A DNA stretch of 32,255 nucleotides from Desulfotomaculum sp. (lineage in GTDB: Bacteria; Bacillota; Desulfotomaculia; Desulfotomaculales; Nap2-2B), in contig DOTD01000041.1 in assembly GCA_003513005.1 (NCBI GenBank), forward strand, positions 1 to 32,255, read 5' to 3'. Shown here in pieces: positions 5,812 through 14,417 of the stretch. The notes below the pieces were generated by a model. That model had not been told where the DNA came from, made no database searches, and saw only the letters and a program-made list of their open reading frames with translations. The translations under genes and the position numbers were made by a program. Numbering within the stretch: position 1 is the first letter of the stretch; every line of letters starts with the position of its first letter.

Positions 5812-7263
5812 CTATGTAATTAGTGTTTTTATTTTTTCCTTGAAAAGTTTATTGACCAGTTCCGGATTCGCCTTACCCTTCGTAGCCTTCATAACCTGAC
5901 CGACTAAAAATCCCATAGCTTTATCTTTGCCGTTCCTGTAATCACTGACCGATTTAGGATTCCCGGCGATTATCTCTTCAACAATTGCAGACAGTGATCC
6001 TTCATCACTAATTTGGACCAGCCCTTTTTCCTTGACGATAGTACCGGCATCCTTTCCAGTCGCAAACATCTCTTCGAATACAACTTTGGCAATCTTGCCG
6101 CTAATCGTGCCTTCGTCGAGAATTTTGAATAAAGATGCCAGGTTGACGGGACTTACCGGGCATTTATCTATTTCGAGATTGTTGGCGTTAAGCAAGCGTG
6201 AGAGATCCCCCATGATCCAGTTGCTGACTGTCTTTGGTGAAGAATAGGCGTTGAGGCATGCTTCAAAGTAATCAGCCATTTCTTTTGTCGAAGTCAGAAC
6301 ACCGGCGTCATACTCAGGCAGTCCGTAATCACGCACATAGCGATCGCGGCGGGCGTCGGGCAATTCCGGGAGCCGGTTTCTGACAGACTCCACCCATTCC
6401 CTTTCAATAATCATGGGCGTCAGATCCGGTTCTGGGAAATAACGGTAATCATGAGCTTGTTCCTTACTTCTCAAAGGCAGTGTTATCCCCTGTCCTTCAT
6501 CCCAGGTCCTGGTTTCCTGGACAATTCGCCCGCCTTCTTCCAATACCTCTATTTGCCTGCTGACTTCGTAGGTCAGGGCTTTTTGAAGAGCTCTGAAAGA
6601 GTTCATGTTTTTGATCTCTGTTTTTGTGCCAAATTCCTCTTTTCCAGTCTGCCGCACAGAAACATTTGCGTCGCATCTCAAACTGCCTTCCTCCATCCGG
6701 CAGTCTGAAACTCCTGTATATTGAATTATTGATTTTAGTTTTTCCAGATATATTCTGGCTTCCTCGGGCGACCGGAGATCCGGTTCGGATACTATTTCCA
6801 GCAGCGGAACTCCGGCGCGGTTATAATCTACAAGTGAAAAAGGCGTAGTGGTTATAGTTCCCTGATGCACCAATTTCCCCGTATCTTCCTCCATATGCAC
6901 CCGTGTAATACCTATTTTTTTTATTTCTTCGTCCAGTTCAATTTCCAGGCGCCCGTTCAAGGCAATCGGCAAATCATATTGTGAAATCTGGTAGTTCTTA
7001 GGCATATCAGGATAATAGTAATTTTTACGATCAAATTTCGAGAACTCGGCAATACGGCAGTTTAAGGCCAGGGCTACCAGGATTGCATCCTCCACAACCT
7101 TTTTATTGACTACCGGAAGTACGCCAGGCAAACCAAGGCATACCGGACACACGTGAGTATTTGGCTTTCCCCCGAAAGATGTGGAGGAACTGCAAAATAT
7201 TTTGGAATTCGTTTTTAATTCCAGATGCACTTCAAGACCGATGACGGTCTCATACTGGTTCAA
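5812..7263 (-). CDS. gatB: Asp-tRNA(Asn)/Glu-tRNA(Gln) amidotransferase subunit B
   Basis: GatB is the tRNA-binding kinase subunit of GatCAB, which turns Glu-tRNA(Gln) and/or Asp-tRNA(Asn) into correctly charged Gln- and Asn-tRNA in organisms lacking the matching synthetase. The 483-residue length is normal. The cradle domain opens with IGLEVHLELKT, followed by the zinc-site cysteines at 24, 39 and 42 (CPVCLGLPG). The YqeY-like tail domain fills about 330-483 (GKAMGFLVGQVMKATKG-like stretch near the end). The start is TTG at 7261-7263, supported by GGGGAGG about 9 nt upstream. The stop of gatA lies 23 nt before it, so the two are probably co-transcribed. It is the last gene of the gat operon. 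Confidence 0.97.
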   Translation of the reverse strand: MNQYETVIGLEVHLELKTNSKIFCSSSTSFGGKPNTHVCPVCLGLPGVLPVVNKKVVEDAILVALALNCRIAEFSKFDRKNYYYPDMPKNYQISQYDLPIALNGRLEIELDEEIKKIGITRVHMEEDTGKLVHQGTITTTPFSLVDYNRAGVPLLEIVSEPDLRSPEEARIYLEKLKSIIQYTGVSDCRMEEGSLRCDANVSVRQTGKEEFGTKTEIKNMNSFRALQKALTYEVSRQIEVLEEGGRIVQETRTWDEGQGITLPLRSKEQAHDYRYFPEPDLTPMIIEREWVESVRNRLPELPDARRDRYVRDYGLPEYDAGVLTSTKEMADYFEACLNAYSSPKTVSNWIMGDLSRLLNANNLEIDKCPVSPVNLASLFKILDEGTISGKIAKVVFEEMFATGKDAGTIVKEKGLVQISDEGSLSAIVEEIIAGNPKSVSDYRNGKDKAMGFLVGQVMKATKGKANPELVNKLFKEKIKTLIT

Positions 7264-7286
7264 GATAAAAAACCTCCCCTTTTGCG

Positions 7287-8744
7287 TTATAACTCCGGGT
7301 GCTTTTTATGATAGCCGGTACTTTGTTCAAAAGCATAGGCTGCCTGAAGCAGTTTGCCCTCGTTGAAAGGCCTGCTCATCAGCTGGAGCCCCACGGGCAA
7401 ACCATTGACAAAACCACAGGGTAAAGAAAGCCCTGGAATTCCGGCAAGGTTTACCGCTATTGTAAATACGTCTGAAAGATACATTTTTAGCGGATCACCC
7501 GTTTTCTCGCCAAAACGAAAAGCCGGGGACGGTGTTGTTGGTGAAAGCAAAATATCGAACTTCTCAAATGCGTTGTTAAAGTCTTCTTTAATTAACGTAC
7601 GGACCTTAAGCGCCTTTAAATAATAGGCATCGTAATAGCCGGCTGAAAGAACATAAGTACCCAGCATGATCCGGCGCTTGACCTCGGCGCCGAAACCCTG
7701 GCTCCGTGTTTTTATAAACATGTCCACGACATCCTGTGCTCCCTCAGTCCTGAACCCGTAACGGACACCGTCGTAACGGGCCAAGTTTGAGCTTGCTTCA
7801 GCCGGAGCAATCAGGTAGTAAACAGGGAGGGAGAAACCCAGATTAGGCAGGCTTGTCTCCTCTATACTAGCCCCGTTTAATTCAAATATGGCCATAGCCT
7901 TTTCAATAACCTGCCTGACCTCTGCGTCGATACCTTCACTCATATATTCCCGGGGCACACCTATCTTCAAACCTTTTATATCGTGAACAAGACAGCGCCT
8001 GAAATCCGGAACTTCATTTGTAGAAGAAGTTGCGTCAAGCGGGTCATGGCCGCAGATTGCGTTAAGCATCAGCGCGCAGTCCGTAACATCTCTGGTGAAG
8101 GGGCCGATCTGGTCAAGAGAAGAAGCGAAAGCAATCAACCCGTAGCGGGATACAGCTCCATAGGTTGGTTTGATCCCCACAACTCCGCAAAAAGCTGCCG
8201 GCTGACGGATAGAACCTCCGGTGTCAGAACCGATTGCGCAAATTGCCTCTCCGGCTGCAACTGCGGCAGCGGAACCGCCGCTGGAACCACCGGGAACACA
8301 TCCGAGATCCCAGGGGTTGTGAGTTGCAAAAAATCCGGAGTTCTCTGTTGAAGAACCCATTGCGAATTCATCCAGGTTGGTTTTGCCTGTCATTGCTATA
8401 TGCTGACTGGCGAGTTTTATAACAACAGTGGCGTCATACGGAGGTATAAAATTATAGATAATCTTTGAGGCAGCTGTTGTCCGCACACCTTCGGCGCAAA
8501 TATTATCCTTTATCGCGATCGGTATGCCCGCCAAAGGAGGAACCGGCTGGCCGGCCCCGATCATGTCATCTACCTCCTGTGCGCTTTTCATGGCTTGATC
8601 GCGGGTTAACGTAAGATAGGCCTTTACACTGTCCTCAACGGATTCAATTCTATCAAAAACAGCTTTGTTAACCTCCACTGCCGATATTTCTTTTTTGATC
8701 AATAAATCGTGCAGATCATGAGCCGTTAAATAATAAAGCGACAA
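7287..8744 (-). CDS. gatA: Asp-tRNA(Asn)/Glu-tRNA(Gln) amidotransferase subunit A
   Basis: GatA is the glutaminase of GatCAB: it releases ammonia from glutamine and channels it to GatB. The amidase signature is intact. The catalytic triad is visible as Lys79 (PIAIKDN), Ser154 (PGGSSGGS, 151-158) and Ser178 (GSDTGGS, 172-178), at the same numbers I know for other GatA proteins. The 485-residue length is typical. The start is TTG at 8742-8744, with a strong AAGGAGG about 8 nt upstream that overlaps the end of gatC; the genes are 12 nt apart, which favours coupled translation. Confidence 0.98.
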   Translation of the reverse strand: MSLYYLTAHDLHDLLIKKEISAVEVNKAVFDRIESVEDSVKAYLTLTRDQAMKSAQEVDDMIGAGQPVPPLAGIPIAIKDNICAEGVRTTAASKIIYNFIPPYDATVVIKLASQHIAMTGKTNLDEFAMGSSTENSGFFATHNPWDLGCVPGGSSGGSAAAVAAGEAICAIGSDTGGSIRQPAAFCGVVGIKPTYGAVSRYGLIAFASSLDQIGPFTRDVTDCALMLNAICGHDPLDATSSTNEVPDFRRCLVHDIKGLKIGVPREYMSEGIDAEVRQVIEKAMAIFELNGASIEETSLPNLGFSLPVYYLIAPAEASSNLARYDGVRYGFRTEGAQDVVDMFIKTRSQGFGAEVKRRIMLGTYVLSAGYYDAYYLKALKVRTLIKEDFNNAFEKFDILLSPTTPSPAFRFGEKTGDPLKMYLSDVFTIAVNLAGIPGLSLPCGFVNGLPVGLQLMSRPFNEGKLLQAAYAFEQSTGYHKKHPEL

Positions 8745-8756
8745 AAAAACGCCTCC

Positions 8757-9038
8757 TTAAACGATCTTTGGTACTCTAAAACAATCCTCGTCCCTGTCCG
8801 GACAATTAGCCAGTACTTTTTCCGAAGGCAAGTGCCGGTCAACCTTGTCTTCCCTGAACACGTTAAAAAGGGATAGAACATGAGCCGTAGGCTCAACATT
8901 GGCTGTATCCAATTTTTGCAAAGACTCAAAATGCCCCAAAATATCATTCAATTGCCTTGTGTAGATTTCTTTTTCATCGTCTGACAGTTCCAGCCTGGCC
9001 AGTAAAGCTACATGTTCAACATCGGATTTTTTAATCAA
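8757..9038 (-). CDS. gatC: Asp-tRNA(Asn)/Glu-tRNA(Gln) amidotransferase subunit C
   Basis: GatC is the small belt subunit that wraps GatA and GatB. At 93 residues it has the normal size and the family pattern: DVEHVALLARLELSDDE near the N-terminus, LNDILGHFESLQKLDT, VEPTAHV, and the LPSEKVLANCPDRDEDCFRVP-type ending (written here in part). The start is TTG at 9036-9038 with AGGTGAG just upstream. It is the first gene of gatC-gatA-gatB, the classical order, and an extended -10 promoter candidate lies about 40 nt upstream. Confidence 0.95.
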   Translation of the reverse strand: MIKKSDVEHVALLARLELSDDEKEIYTRQLNDILGHFESLQKLDTANVEPTAHVLSLFNVFREDKVDRHLPSEKVLANCPDRDEDCFRVPKIV

Positions 9039-9076
9039 TTATCTCACCTGCCCAATTAATCTATAGATATATACAA

Positions 9077-9085
9077 ATTATAACA
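9077..9085 (-). promoter_or_regulatory. Extended -10 promoter candidate for gatCAB
   Basis: In the 97-nt gap between ligA and gatC, the minus strand reads TGTTATAAT, an extended -10 (TG, one base, then a perfect TATAAT at 9077-9082). The -35 zone has only weak matches (about GTTTTA at 17-bp spacing). Transcription would begin about 30 nt before the gatC start. Confidence 0.45.
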
Positions 9086-9135
9086 AAATAAATCCAGTTT
9101 AAAACAGTTTTTCAGCAATATTTGACAAATTATGT

Positions 9136-11142
9136 TTACACACTTAACATTGCTTTAAATTGTTCCTCGTTAAGAACCTTAACCCCAAGCGCAACTGCTT
9201 TTTCATATTTCGAACCGGGATTTTCACCGCAGACCAGGAAGTCTGTCGAACGGCTGACACTGGAAGAAACTTTTCCGCCCTGCTCCCGGATGAGTTCCTG
9301 CGCCTCCAGTCTTGTATAGACGCCTAGCGTCCCGGTAATGACAAAAGTAAGTCCGTCTAAAAGCTTGTTTCCTGTCTGCTCTTTATTTTTTTCAAAAGTA
9401 TTGATTCCCGCACGAATCAGGTTGTTGATTACATTACGGTTCTGTTCTATCGAAAAAAAGTCCCTGATACTTTCGGCTATCTTGGGGCCTATTTCAGGAA
9501 TAATCGTCATTTCTTCTTCTTTTGCAGCCATCAAATTATCAAGCGTTCTAAAATGATCGGCTAAAATCCTGGCCGCCTTTTCACCGACGTGCCTTATACC
9601 CAAAGCAAAAATAAGCCTGGCTAAAGAATTTTCCTTACTCTTGCTTATCGCATCCAGTAAATTGCGTGATGATTTCGGCCCCAGGCGCTCAAGCCCGATT
9701 AGATCTTCGTACTGCAGATTATACAAACCGGAAGGATCATTAATCAGTTTTGCTTCAAGCAGTTGGTCTATGATCGCCGGACCAAGCCCGATAATATCCA
9801 TGGCGCTGCGCGAGGCAAAATGAATTAAGCCTTCCCTGCTTTTTGCAGGACAGGCCATAGATGTACACCGGACTGCAGCCTCGCCTGCCAGACGAATAGT
9901 TTGTGAACCGCAAACAGGACATTTTTTTGGCATTTCCCAGGCTTTTTCCTGACCGGTACGTTTTTCTTTAACAACTTTTACTACTTCGGGAATAACATCA
10001 CCGGCTTTTTGGACGATTACCATATCACCGATTTGGATGTCCTTATCCCTGATCAGGTCCTCATTATGGAGTGTCGCCCTGGAAACCCTTGTCCCGGCGA
10101 GCAGTACCTGCTCTAAGACAGCTGTCGGCGTAAGCACGCCTGTTCGTCCAGCGCTTATAGTGATATCTTTTACTCTTGTCACTGCCTGCTCCGGAGGAAA
10201 CTTATAGGCAACCGCCCAGCGCGGGCTTTTCATAGTTGCTCCCAGGCGCTCCTGCTGATTAAGTGAATTAACCTTTATTACAAGGCCGTCTGTAACATAA
10301 GGCAGGGTAAATCTTTTATCCTGCCACTCCCTGCAGTACGCTATAACGTCTGATATCTCATCAAAGATATCTATCTCCGGATTGACCCTGAAACCGGCTT
10401 CCTTTAAAAAATTTAAAGCCTGGGTATGGCTCTGTACTGTTATGCCCTCATTGAAACCGATTCCATAAACGAAAATATTCAGGCTGCGCTTAGCGGCAAT
10501 CCGGGGATCGAGCTGCCGCAGCGATCCGGCAGCGGCGTTTCTTGGATTGGCCAGGAGTTGCTCTCCTGCCTCGCTTCTATCTTTATTCAGCCGGACAAAA
10601 GTCTCTTTAGCCATATATGCCTCACCCCTGACTTCAAGTCTGGCTGCATAGCTTCGTAAATGCAGGGGGATGCTTTTAATCGTCTTTAAGTTATTTGTAA
10701 TATCTTCTCCAATTTCTCCGTCACCGCGGGTAGCGCCAAGAACAAAGTTTCCGTCGGCATAACGCAGAGAAACCGCCAATCCGTCTATTTTAGGTTCAAC
10801 TACATATTCCACTTTTTCTCCGGACAGCGCTGCACGGACCCTCCGGTCAAAATCATTAAGTTCTTCATCGCTGAAAGCGTTGGCCAGGCTCAGCATCGGC
10901 GCCATGTGCGCAACAGTTGCAAATCCTTGTCCAGGCTGTCCTCCCACTCGCTGGGTGGGTGAAAAAGGAGTGACAAGTTCGGGATATTGTTTCTCGTACT
11001 TTTCTAGTTCCCTGATTAAACGGTCATATTCTTGATCGGAAATCACAGGATCATCAAAGACATAGTATCTGTAATCGTGTTCTTCTATTTCTTTTATTAG
11101 TTTCTCAACCATTAAGCGGGCTTTCCCATATTCCTCGTCCAA
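9136..11142 (-). CDS. ligA: NAD+-dependent DNA ligase
   Basis: LigA seals nicks in DNA replication and repair using NAD+. With a start at 11142 it has 668 residues, the family norm. Parts in order: the Ia domain for NAD+ (HDYRYYVFDDP), the adenylation motif EPKIDG with the reactive Lys118, the OB fold, four zinc-binding cysteines at 408, 411, 426 and 431 (CPVCG...CTSMACPAK), helix-hairpin-helix repeats, and a BRCT domain at the end (TFVITGTLG; FLVCGENPGSKYEKA). I prefer TTG at 11140-11142 over the GTG at 11154: AGGTGG is well spaced for the TTG and abuts the GTG. That TTG lies 2 nt after the amj stop, so translation is probably coupled to amj. Confidence 0.96.
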   Translation of the reverse strand: MDEEYGKARLMVEKLIKEIEEHDYRYYVFDDPVISDQEYDRLIRELEKYEKQYPELVTPFSPTQRVGGQPGQGFATVAHMAPMLSLANAFSDEELNDFDRRVRAALSGEKVEYVVEPKIDGLAVSLRYADGNFVLGATRGDGEIGEDITNNLKTIKSIPLHLRSYAARLEVRGEAYMAKETFVRLNKDRSEAGEQLLANPRNAAAGSLRQLDPRIAAKRSLNIFVYGIGFNEGITVQSHTQALNFLKEAGFRVNPEIDIFDEISDVIAYCREWQDKRFTLPYVTDGLVIKVNSLNQQERLGATMKSPRWAVAYKFPPEQAVTRVKDITISAGRTGVLTPTAVLEQVLLAGTRVSRATLHNEDLIRDKDIQIGDMVIVQKAGDVIPEVVKVVKEKRTGQEKAWEMPKKCPVCGSQTIRLAGEAAVRCTSMACPAKSREGLIHFASRSAMDIIGLGPAIIDQLLEAKLINDPSGLYNLQYEDLIGLERLGPKSSRNLLDAISKSKENSLARLIFALGIRHVGEKAARILADHFRTLDNLMAAKEEEMTIIPEIGPKIAESIRDFFSIEQNRNVINNLIRAGINTFEKNKEQTGNKLLDGLTFVITGTLGVYTRLEAQELIREQGGKVSSSVSRSTDFLVCGENPGSKYEKAVALGVKVLNEEQFKAMLSV

Positions 11143-11144
11143 GA

Positions 11145-12014
11145 CTACCACCACCTGCTTAACATTTCCGCCGCATCACGGATAATCAATGCCGCGGGCA
11201 CAAAGATAACCTGGGCAAGCATTGTGCCCAGCAGTCTTGTGAAAGCCAAATAGATGGCCATCTGCCTGACGTCTTTTTCCTGCCGCACGCCGCGCATGGT
11301 CTGATCAGTAATAACTGCAGCAGTCGGGTCTACAACCGTAGCCGCCAGAACAGCCGCAATACCGTTAATGATACCCGACATCATGGTCGCTGTGGATCTG
11401 AAGTGGGGGATCAGGGCGCCTGCGTATAAAGCGGAAAGAACACCGGTTGTCCAAATTCCAGTGATAATTATATTTGCTATTAAAAAATACTTGGGTATGT
11501 TTAAAGGTTCTCTTAAGGCATCCCGGAACCTGCCTGTGCTTGGCAATCTGAATTTGTCCTTCATTGAAGAGAATTTCCGCGGCCTTATTATCGCCTCTAA
11601 AATCATTCGCGGCACTGAACCAATACCTTCTAAAAGGAGTATCCATTTTACAAATACCGAAACAAACTTCGGGATCAGCAAACCTCCCAGTATGGTCCCT
11701 AAAGTTCCCGAAAGAATTACAAGCCTTATTTGAGAATTCAACAAACTCAGCTCATGTTGGTAAAAGGGATTGCCAAGCAGTTGATCCGAGCCAACCCTGG
11801 CAACTCCGTTATTTATTGCGTGCTCAACAATCGAGGACATTAAAGGCGCCTGAATCAGATTCGCTGTACTGGCAATTAGGAAGATTACCTGAAACAGCGA
11901 CAGCGCTGTAGCCAGCCTCTCGGTCCTGACACCAGACAAACGTACGGAATAAATTAAAGTGTTCACCATATGGATAACGGTTGTCAGAACAGCTACAATT
12001 AATAACTGCTTCAT
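11145..12014 (-). CDS. amj: Lipid II flippase, Amj family (DUF2837)
   Basis: Amj (alternate to MurJ; YdaH in Bacillus subtilis) moves the peptidoglycan precursor lipid II across the membrane. The 289-residue protein is largely hydrophobic, with about six membrane segments near 3-24, 36-58, 97-128, 176-200, 208-236 and 253-279. The opening (TVIHMVNTLIYSVRLSGVRT) and ATALSLFQVIFLIASTANLIQAP-type stretch (in part) are what I recall of DUF2837. ATG follows GGGGGCC. It sits 45 nt after pcrA and runs straight into ligA. I see no cell-wall gene nearby, so the location does not explain its job. Whether it is the sole flippase or a backup to MurJ cannot be told from here. Confidence 0.8.
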   Translation of the reverse strand: MKQLLIVAVLTTVIHMVNTLIYSVRLSGVRTERLATALSLFQVIFLIASTANLIQAPLMSSIVEHAINNGVARVGSDQLLGNPFYQHELSLLNSQIRLVILSGTLGTILGGLLIPKFVSVFVKWILLLEGIGSVPRMILEAIIRPRKFSSMKDKFRLPSTGRFRDALREPLNIPKYFLIANIIITGIWTTGVLSALYAGALIPHFRSTATMMSGIINGIAAVLAATVVDPTAAVITDQTMRGVRQEKDVRQMAIYLAFTRLLGTMLAQVIFVPAALIIRDAAEMLSRWW

Positions 12015-12059
12015 TAGGCCCCCATATAAAGCATTAATTATATTATTGCCAGAAAATAA

Positions 12060-14054
12060 CTATATTTTATTTAGGATAAAACTTTTTCTAACGGCGCGTA
12101 AATGACCAGCAGTGTCTATATTAAGGGAATCCTCGGGCATAATCAGGCGCTCGGGAATTTCCTCAAGAAACCGTGAAGGCTTGTTAAAACGGGTTACTCC
12201 GTAAAGTGTACGCTGCCAGCAATGGGTAAGGTACAATTGCCGCTTTGCTCTTGTTATTCCGACATAGCAGAGGCGGCGCTCTTCTTCAAGCTCGAATTGT
12301 TCATCCAGCGAACGCGAATAAGGAAAGACACCCTCTTCCAGGCCAATTAAAAATACATTCGGAAATTCCAAACCCTTGGCGCTGTGCAATGTCATCAGGA
12401 CTACCTGGTCACCTGTATCTTTATACCAGTCAATATCGCTGGAAAGAGCCATTTCAGCTAGAAAAACTGACAGGCTGCCGTGGCCGGCATACTTGTCGAA
12501 CTCCTTTGTTACAGACATAAATTCCTTTAAGTTTTCCTGCCTGGTCCGCGATTCCACTGTATTTTCACTGACAAGTTCCTGCCAGTAGCCGGTCTGCTGT
12601 AAAATTCTTTGAGTGATTTCAGTAACATTCATCATCTCTTTTTCCTGAGATATTTTATTTAACACGTCCGCTAGGCTAAGGCAGGCCTGGCGTACTTTGC
12701 TGGTCAGACCGGGAATTCTTGCAGATCGTTCCAGAACCTCAAGAATGGCTATGTTCTGTTCAAGAGCAAAGCTTGACAACTTCTGAAAAGAAGCTTCCCC
12801 TACACCTCTTTTGGGCATATTAATTACTCTGGAAAGGCTTACCGTATCCGCCGGATTGACAAGCAGGCGCAAATATGCCAGCAAGTCTTTAATTTCTTTG
12901 CGGTCGTAAAACTTTAAGCCTCCTATAATAGTATAGGGAATCATCTCCCGCAGGAATATTTCCTCAACCACACGGGACATTGCATGTGTGCGGTATAAAA
13001 CTGCGAAATCCCTATAATTTGCGCCGGAATGCTCCCTGATTGATCTTATCCGGTCAGCTATAAATTGGGCTTCCTGATGTTCATCCGGACCGAGATAGAG
13101 CATTACAGGCGTTCCCTGACCTTCAGCAGTCCACAAGTCCTTTTCTTTCCGGGAACTGTTGTTGCTGATTACCTCGTTAGCCACATCAAGAATTACCTGG
13201 GTTGAGCGGTAATTTTGTTCCAATTTGATTATTCTGGCATCGTGATAATCCTTCTCAAAATTTAGGATGTTCCGGATATTTGCTCCCCTCCAGCCATAGA
13301 TACTCTGGTCCGGGTCACCAACCACAAAAAGACTGCGGTGCGCCGCTGCAAGCAGTTTTACAAGAACATACTGGGCTGTATTGGTATCCTGATATTCATC
13401 TACAAGAATATAGCGGAACTTGTTCTGATAGTATGCCAGGATACTAGGGTTCTGTTCAAAAAGGCGCACTGTCTGCATAATCAGATCATCAAAATCAAGA
13501 GCGTTGTTTTTAAGCAGGCGGCTCTGGTAGAATTCATAAATCTCAGCTACCTTCAGCTCGTAAAATCCATTGGCCTGCTCCTTAAATTCCTCAGAATCCA
13601 TCAAATTATTCTTTGCCCTGGATATAACCGCTCCCACGGCCCTGGGAGAGAACTTTTTATTATCATAGTTAAGTTCTTTCAGACAATCCTTAAGCAGCGT
13701 TTGCCGGTCTGCGTCATCGTAGATAACAAAGTCCCCGTTATACCCTAGAAAATAGGCCTGTCTCCTTAAAATCCTGACACATGCGGCATGAAAAGTAAGT
13801 ATCCAGATATCTCTTGCCGCATCCGGAACGGCAGCCGCGACTCTTTCTCTCATTTCATTAGCTGCTTTATTAGTAAATGTAATCGCCAGTACGTTAAAAG
13901 GAGATATTCTCATCTCCTTTAGAAGGTAAGCTATTTTAGTCGTCAGTACCTTGGTTTTGCCGCTTCCGGCGCCTGCAAGGACAAGAAGGGGCCCATTGAT
14001 ATATTTAACCGCTTCCGCCTGATTTTCATTTAAACCATCCAAGACATCCGTCAT
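12060..14054 (-). CDS. pcrA: ATP-dependent DNA helicase PcrA/UvrD, short C-terminus
   Basis: PcrA is an SF1A 3'-5' helicase for DNA repair, plasmid replication and clearing RNA polymerase from DNA. Motifs in the 664-residue form: Walker A AGAGSGKT (27-34), TFTNKAA (59-65), VDEYQDTN (218-225), GDPDQSIYGWRGA (246-258), QNYRS (280-284), and TLHSAKGLEFPNVFL plus LCYVGITRAKR later. I start at ATG 14052-14054 (MTDVLDGLNENQ); the longer frame to 14114 adds 20 non-conserved residues and overlaps hisI. B. subtilis PcrA has roughly 740 residues, ending in a Tudor-like RNA-polymerase-binding domain. Here the protein stops soon after PSRFLEEIPERL, and no such domain follows in any frame before amj. It lies 22 nt after hisI. 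Confidence 0.93.
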   Translation of the reverse strand: MTDVLDGLNENQAEAVKYINGPLLVLAGAGSGKTKVLTTKIAYLLKEMRISPFNVLAITFTNKAANEMRERVAAAVPDAARDIWILTFHAACVRILRRQAYFLGYNGDFVIYDDADRQTLLKDCLKELNYDNKKFSPRAVGAVISRAKNNLMDSEEFKEQANGFYELKVAEIYEFYQSRLLKNNALDFDDLIMQTVRLFEQNPSILAYYQNKFRYILVDEYQDTNTAQYVLVKLLAAAHRSLFVVGDPDQSIYGWRGANIRNILNFEKDYHDARIIKLEQNYRSTQVILDVANEVISNNSSRKEKDLWTAEGQGTPVMLYLGPDEHQEAQFIADRIRSIREHSGANYRDFAVLYRTHAMSRVVEEIFLREMIPYTIIGGLKFYDRKEIKDLLAYLRLLVNPADTVSLSRVINMPKRGVGEASFQKLSSFALEQNIAILEVLERSARIPGLTSKVRQACLSLADVLNKISQEKEMMNVTEITQRILQQTGYWQELVSENTVESRTRQENLKEFMSVTKEFDKYAGHGSLSVFLAEMALSSDIDWYKDTGDQVVLMTLHSAKGLEFPNVFLIGLEEGVFPYSRSLDEQFELEEERRLCYVGITRAKRQLYLTHCWQRTLYGVTRFNKPSRFLEEIPERLIMPEDSLNIDTAGHLRAVRKSFILNKI

Positions 14055-14076
14055 AAAAAACACATCCCGTTGAAAT

Positions 14077-14403
14077 CTATAACTGCAGGGGATTGTGAAA
14101 ACAGGAAAAATCACCTTCGTGACAGGCTACTCCCTTCTGATCAACCTTGACCAGCAGAGCGTCGGCATCGCAATCGTAATAGATCTCCCGCACTTTTTGT
14201 ATATTTCCTGAGGTCGCGCCTTTATTCCAATACTCCTGACGGCTGCGGCTCCAGAACCATGTTTCCCCGGAGGCCATAGTCCGCGTCAGAGACTCTTTAT
14301 TCATATATCCCAGCATCAGCACAATGCCGGTCTTTTCGTCCTGTATAACGGCAGGAATCAAACCGGCAGCGTCATACTTTAATTTTTCCAAGCCGAAGGA
14401 CAC
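14077..14403 (-). CDS. hisI: Phosphoribosyl-AMP cyclohydrolase
   Basis: HisI opens the adenine ring of phosphoribosyl-AMP, the third step of histidine synthesis. The 108-residue protein is the stand-alone form, with no fused HisE pyrophosphohydrolase domain. Signature residues: WFWSRSR (49-55), NKGATSGN (60-67), the metal-binding YDCDADALLVKVDQKG (76-91), and Cys94 and Cys101 (ACHEGDFSCF) for zinc. The start is GTG at 14401-14403 behind GAGAGG. It is the last his gene here, 14 nt after the DUF89 gene. hisE is not in this window. Confidence 0.97.
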   Translation of the reverse strand: MSFGLEKLKYDAAGLIPAVIQDEKTGIVLMLGYMNKESLTRTMASGETWFWSRSRQEYWNKGATSGNIQKVREIYYDCDADALLVKVDQKGVACHEGDFSCFHNPLQL

Positions 14404-14417
14404 TTTTTTTCAGCCTC

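Noticed and set aside
7983..8351. 122-residue plus-strand frame inside gatA
   Set aside because: It is antisense to the amidase signature of gatA, and its composition is explained by the real gene.
12037..12042. TATAAT upstream of amj as a promoter
   Set aside because: The matching -35 zone reads AATATA and sits on the pcrA stop, so support is too weak.
14055..14114. 20-residue N-terminal extension of PcrA
   Set aside because: It overlaps hisI and lacks similarity to PcrA; the ATG at 14054 starts the conserved N-terminus.
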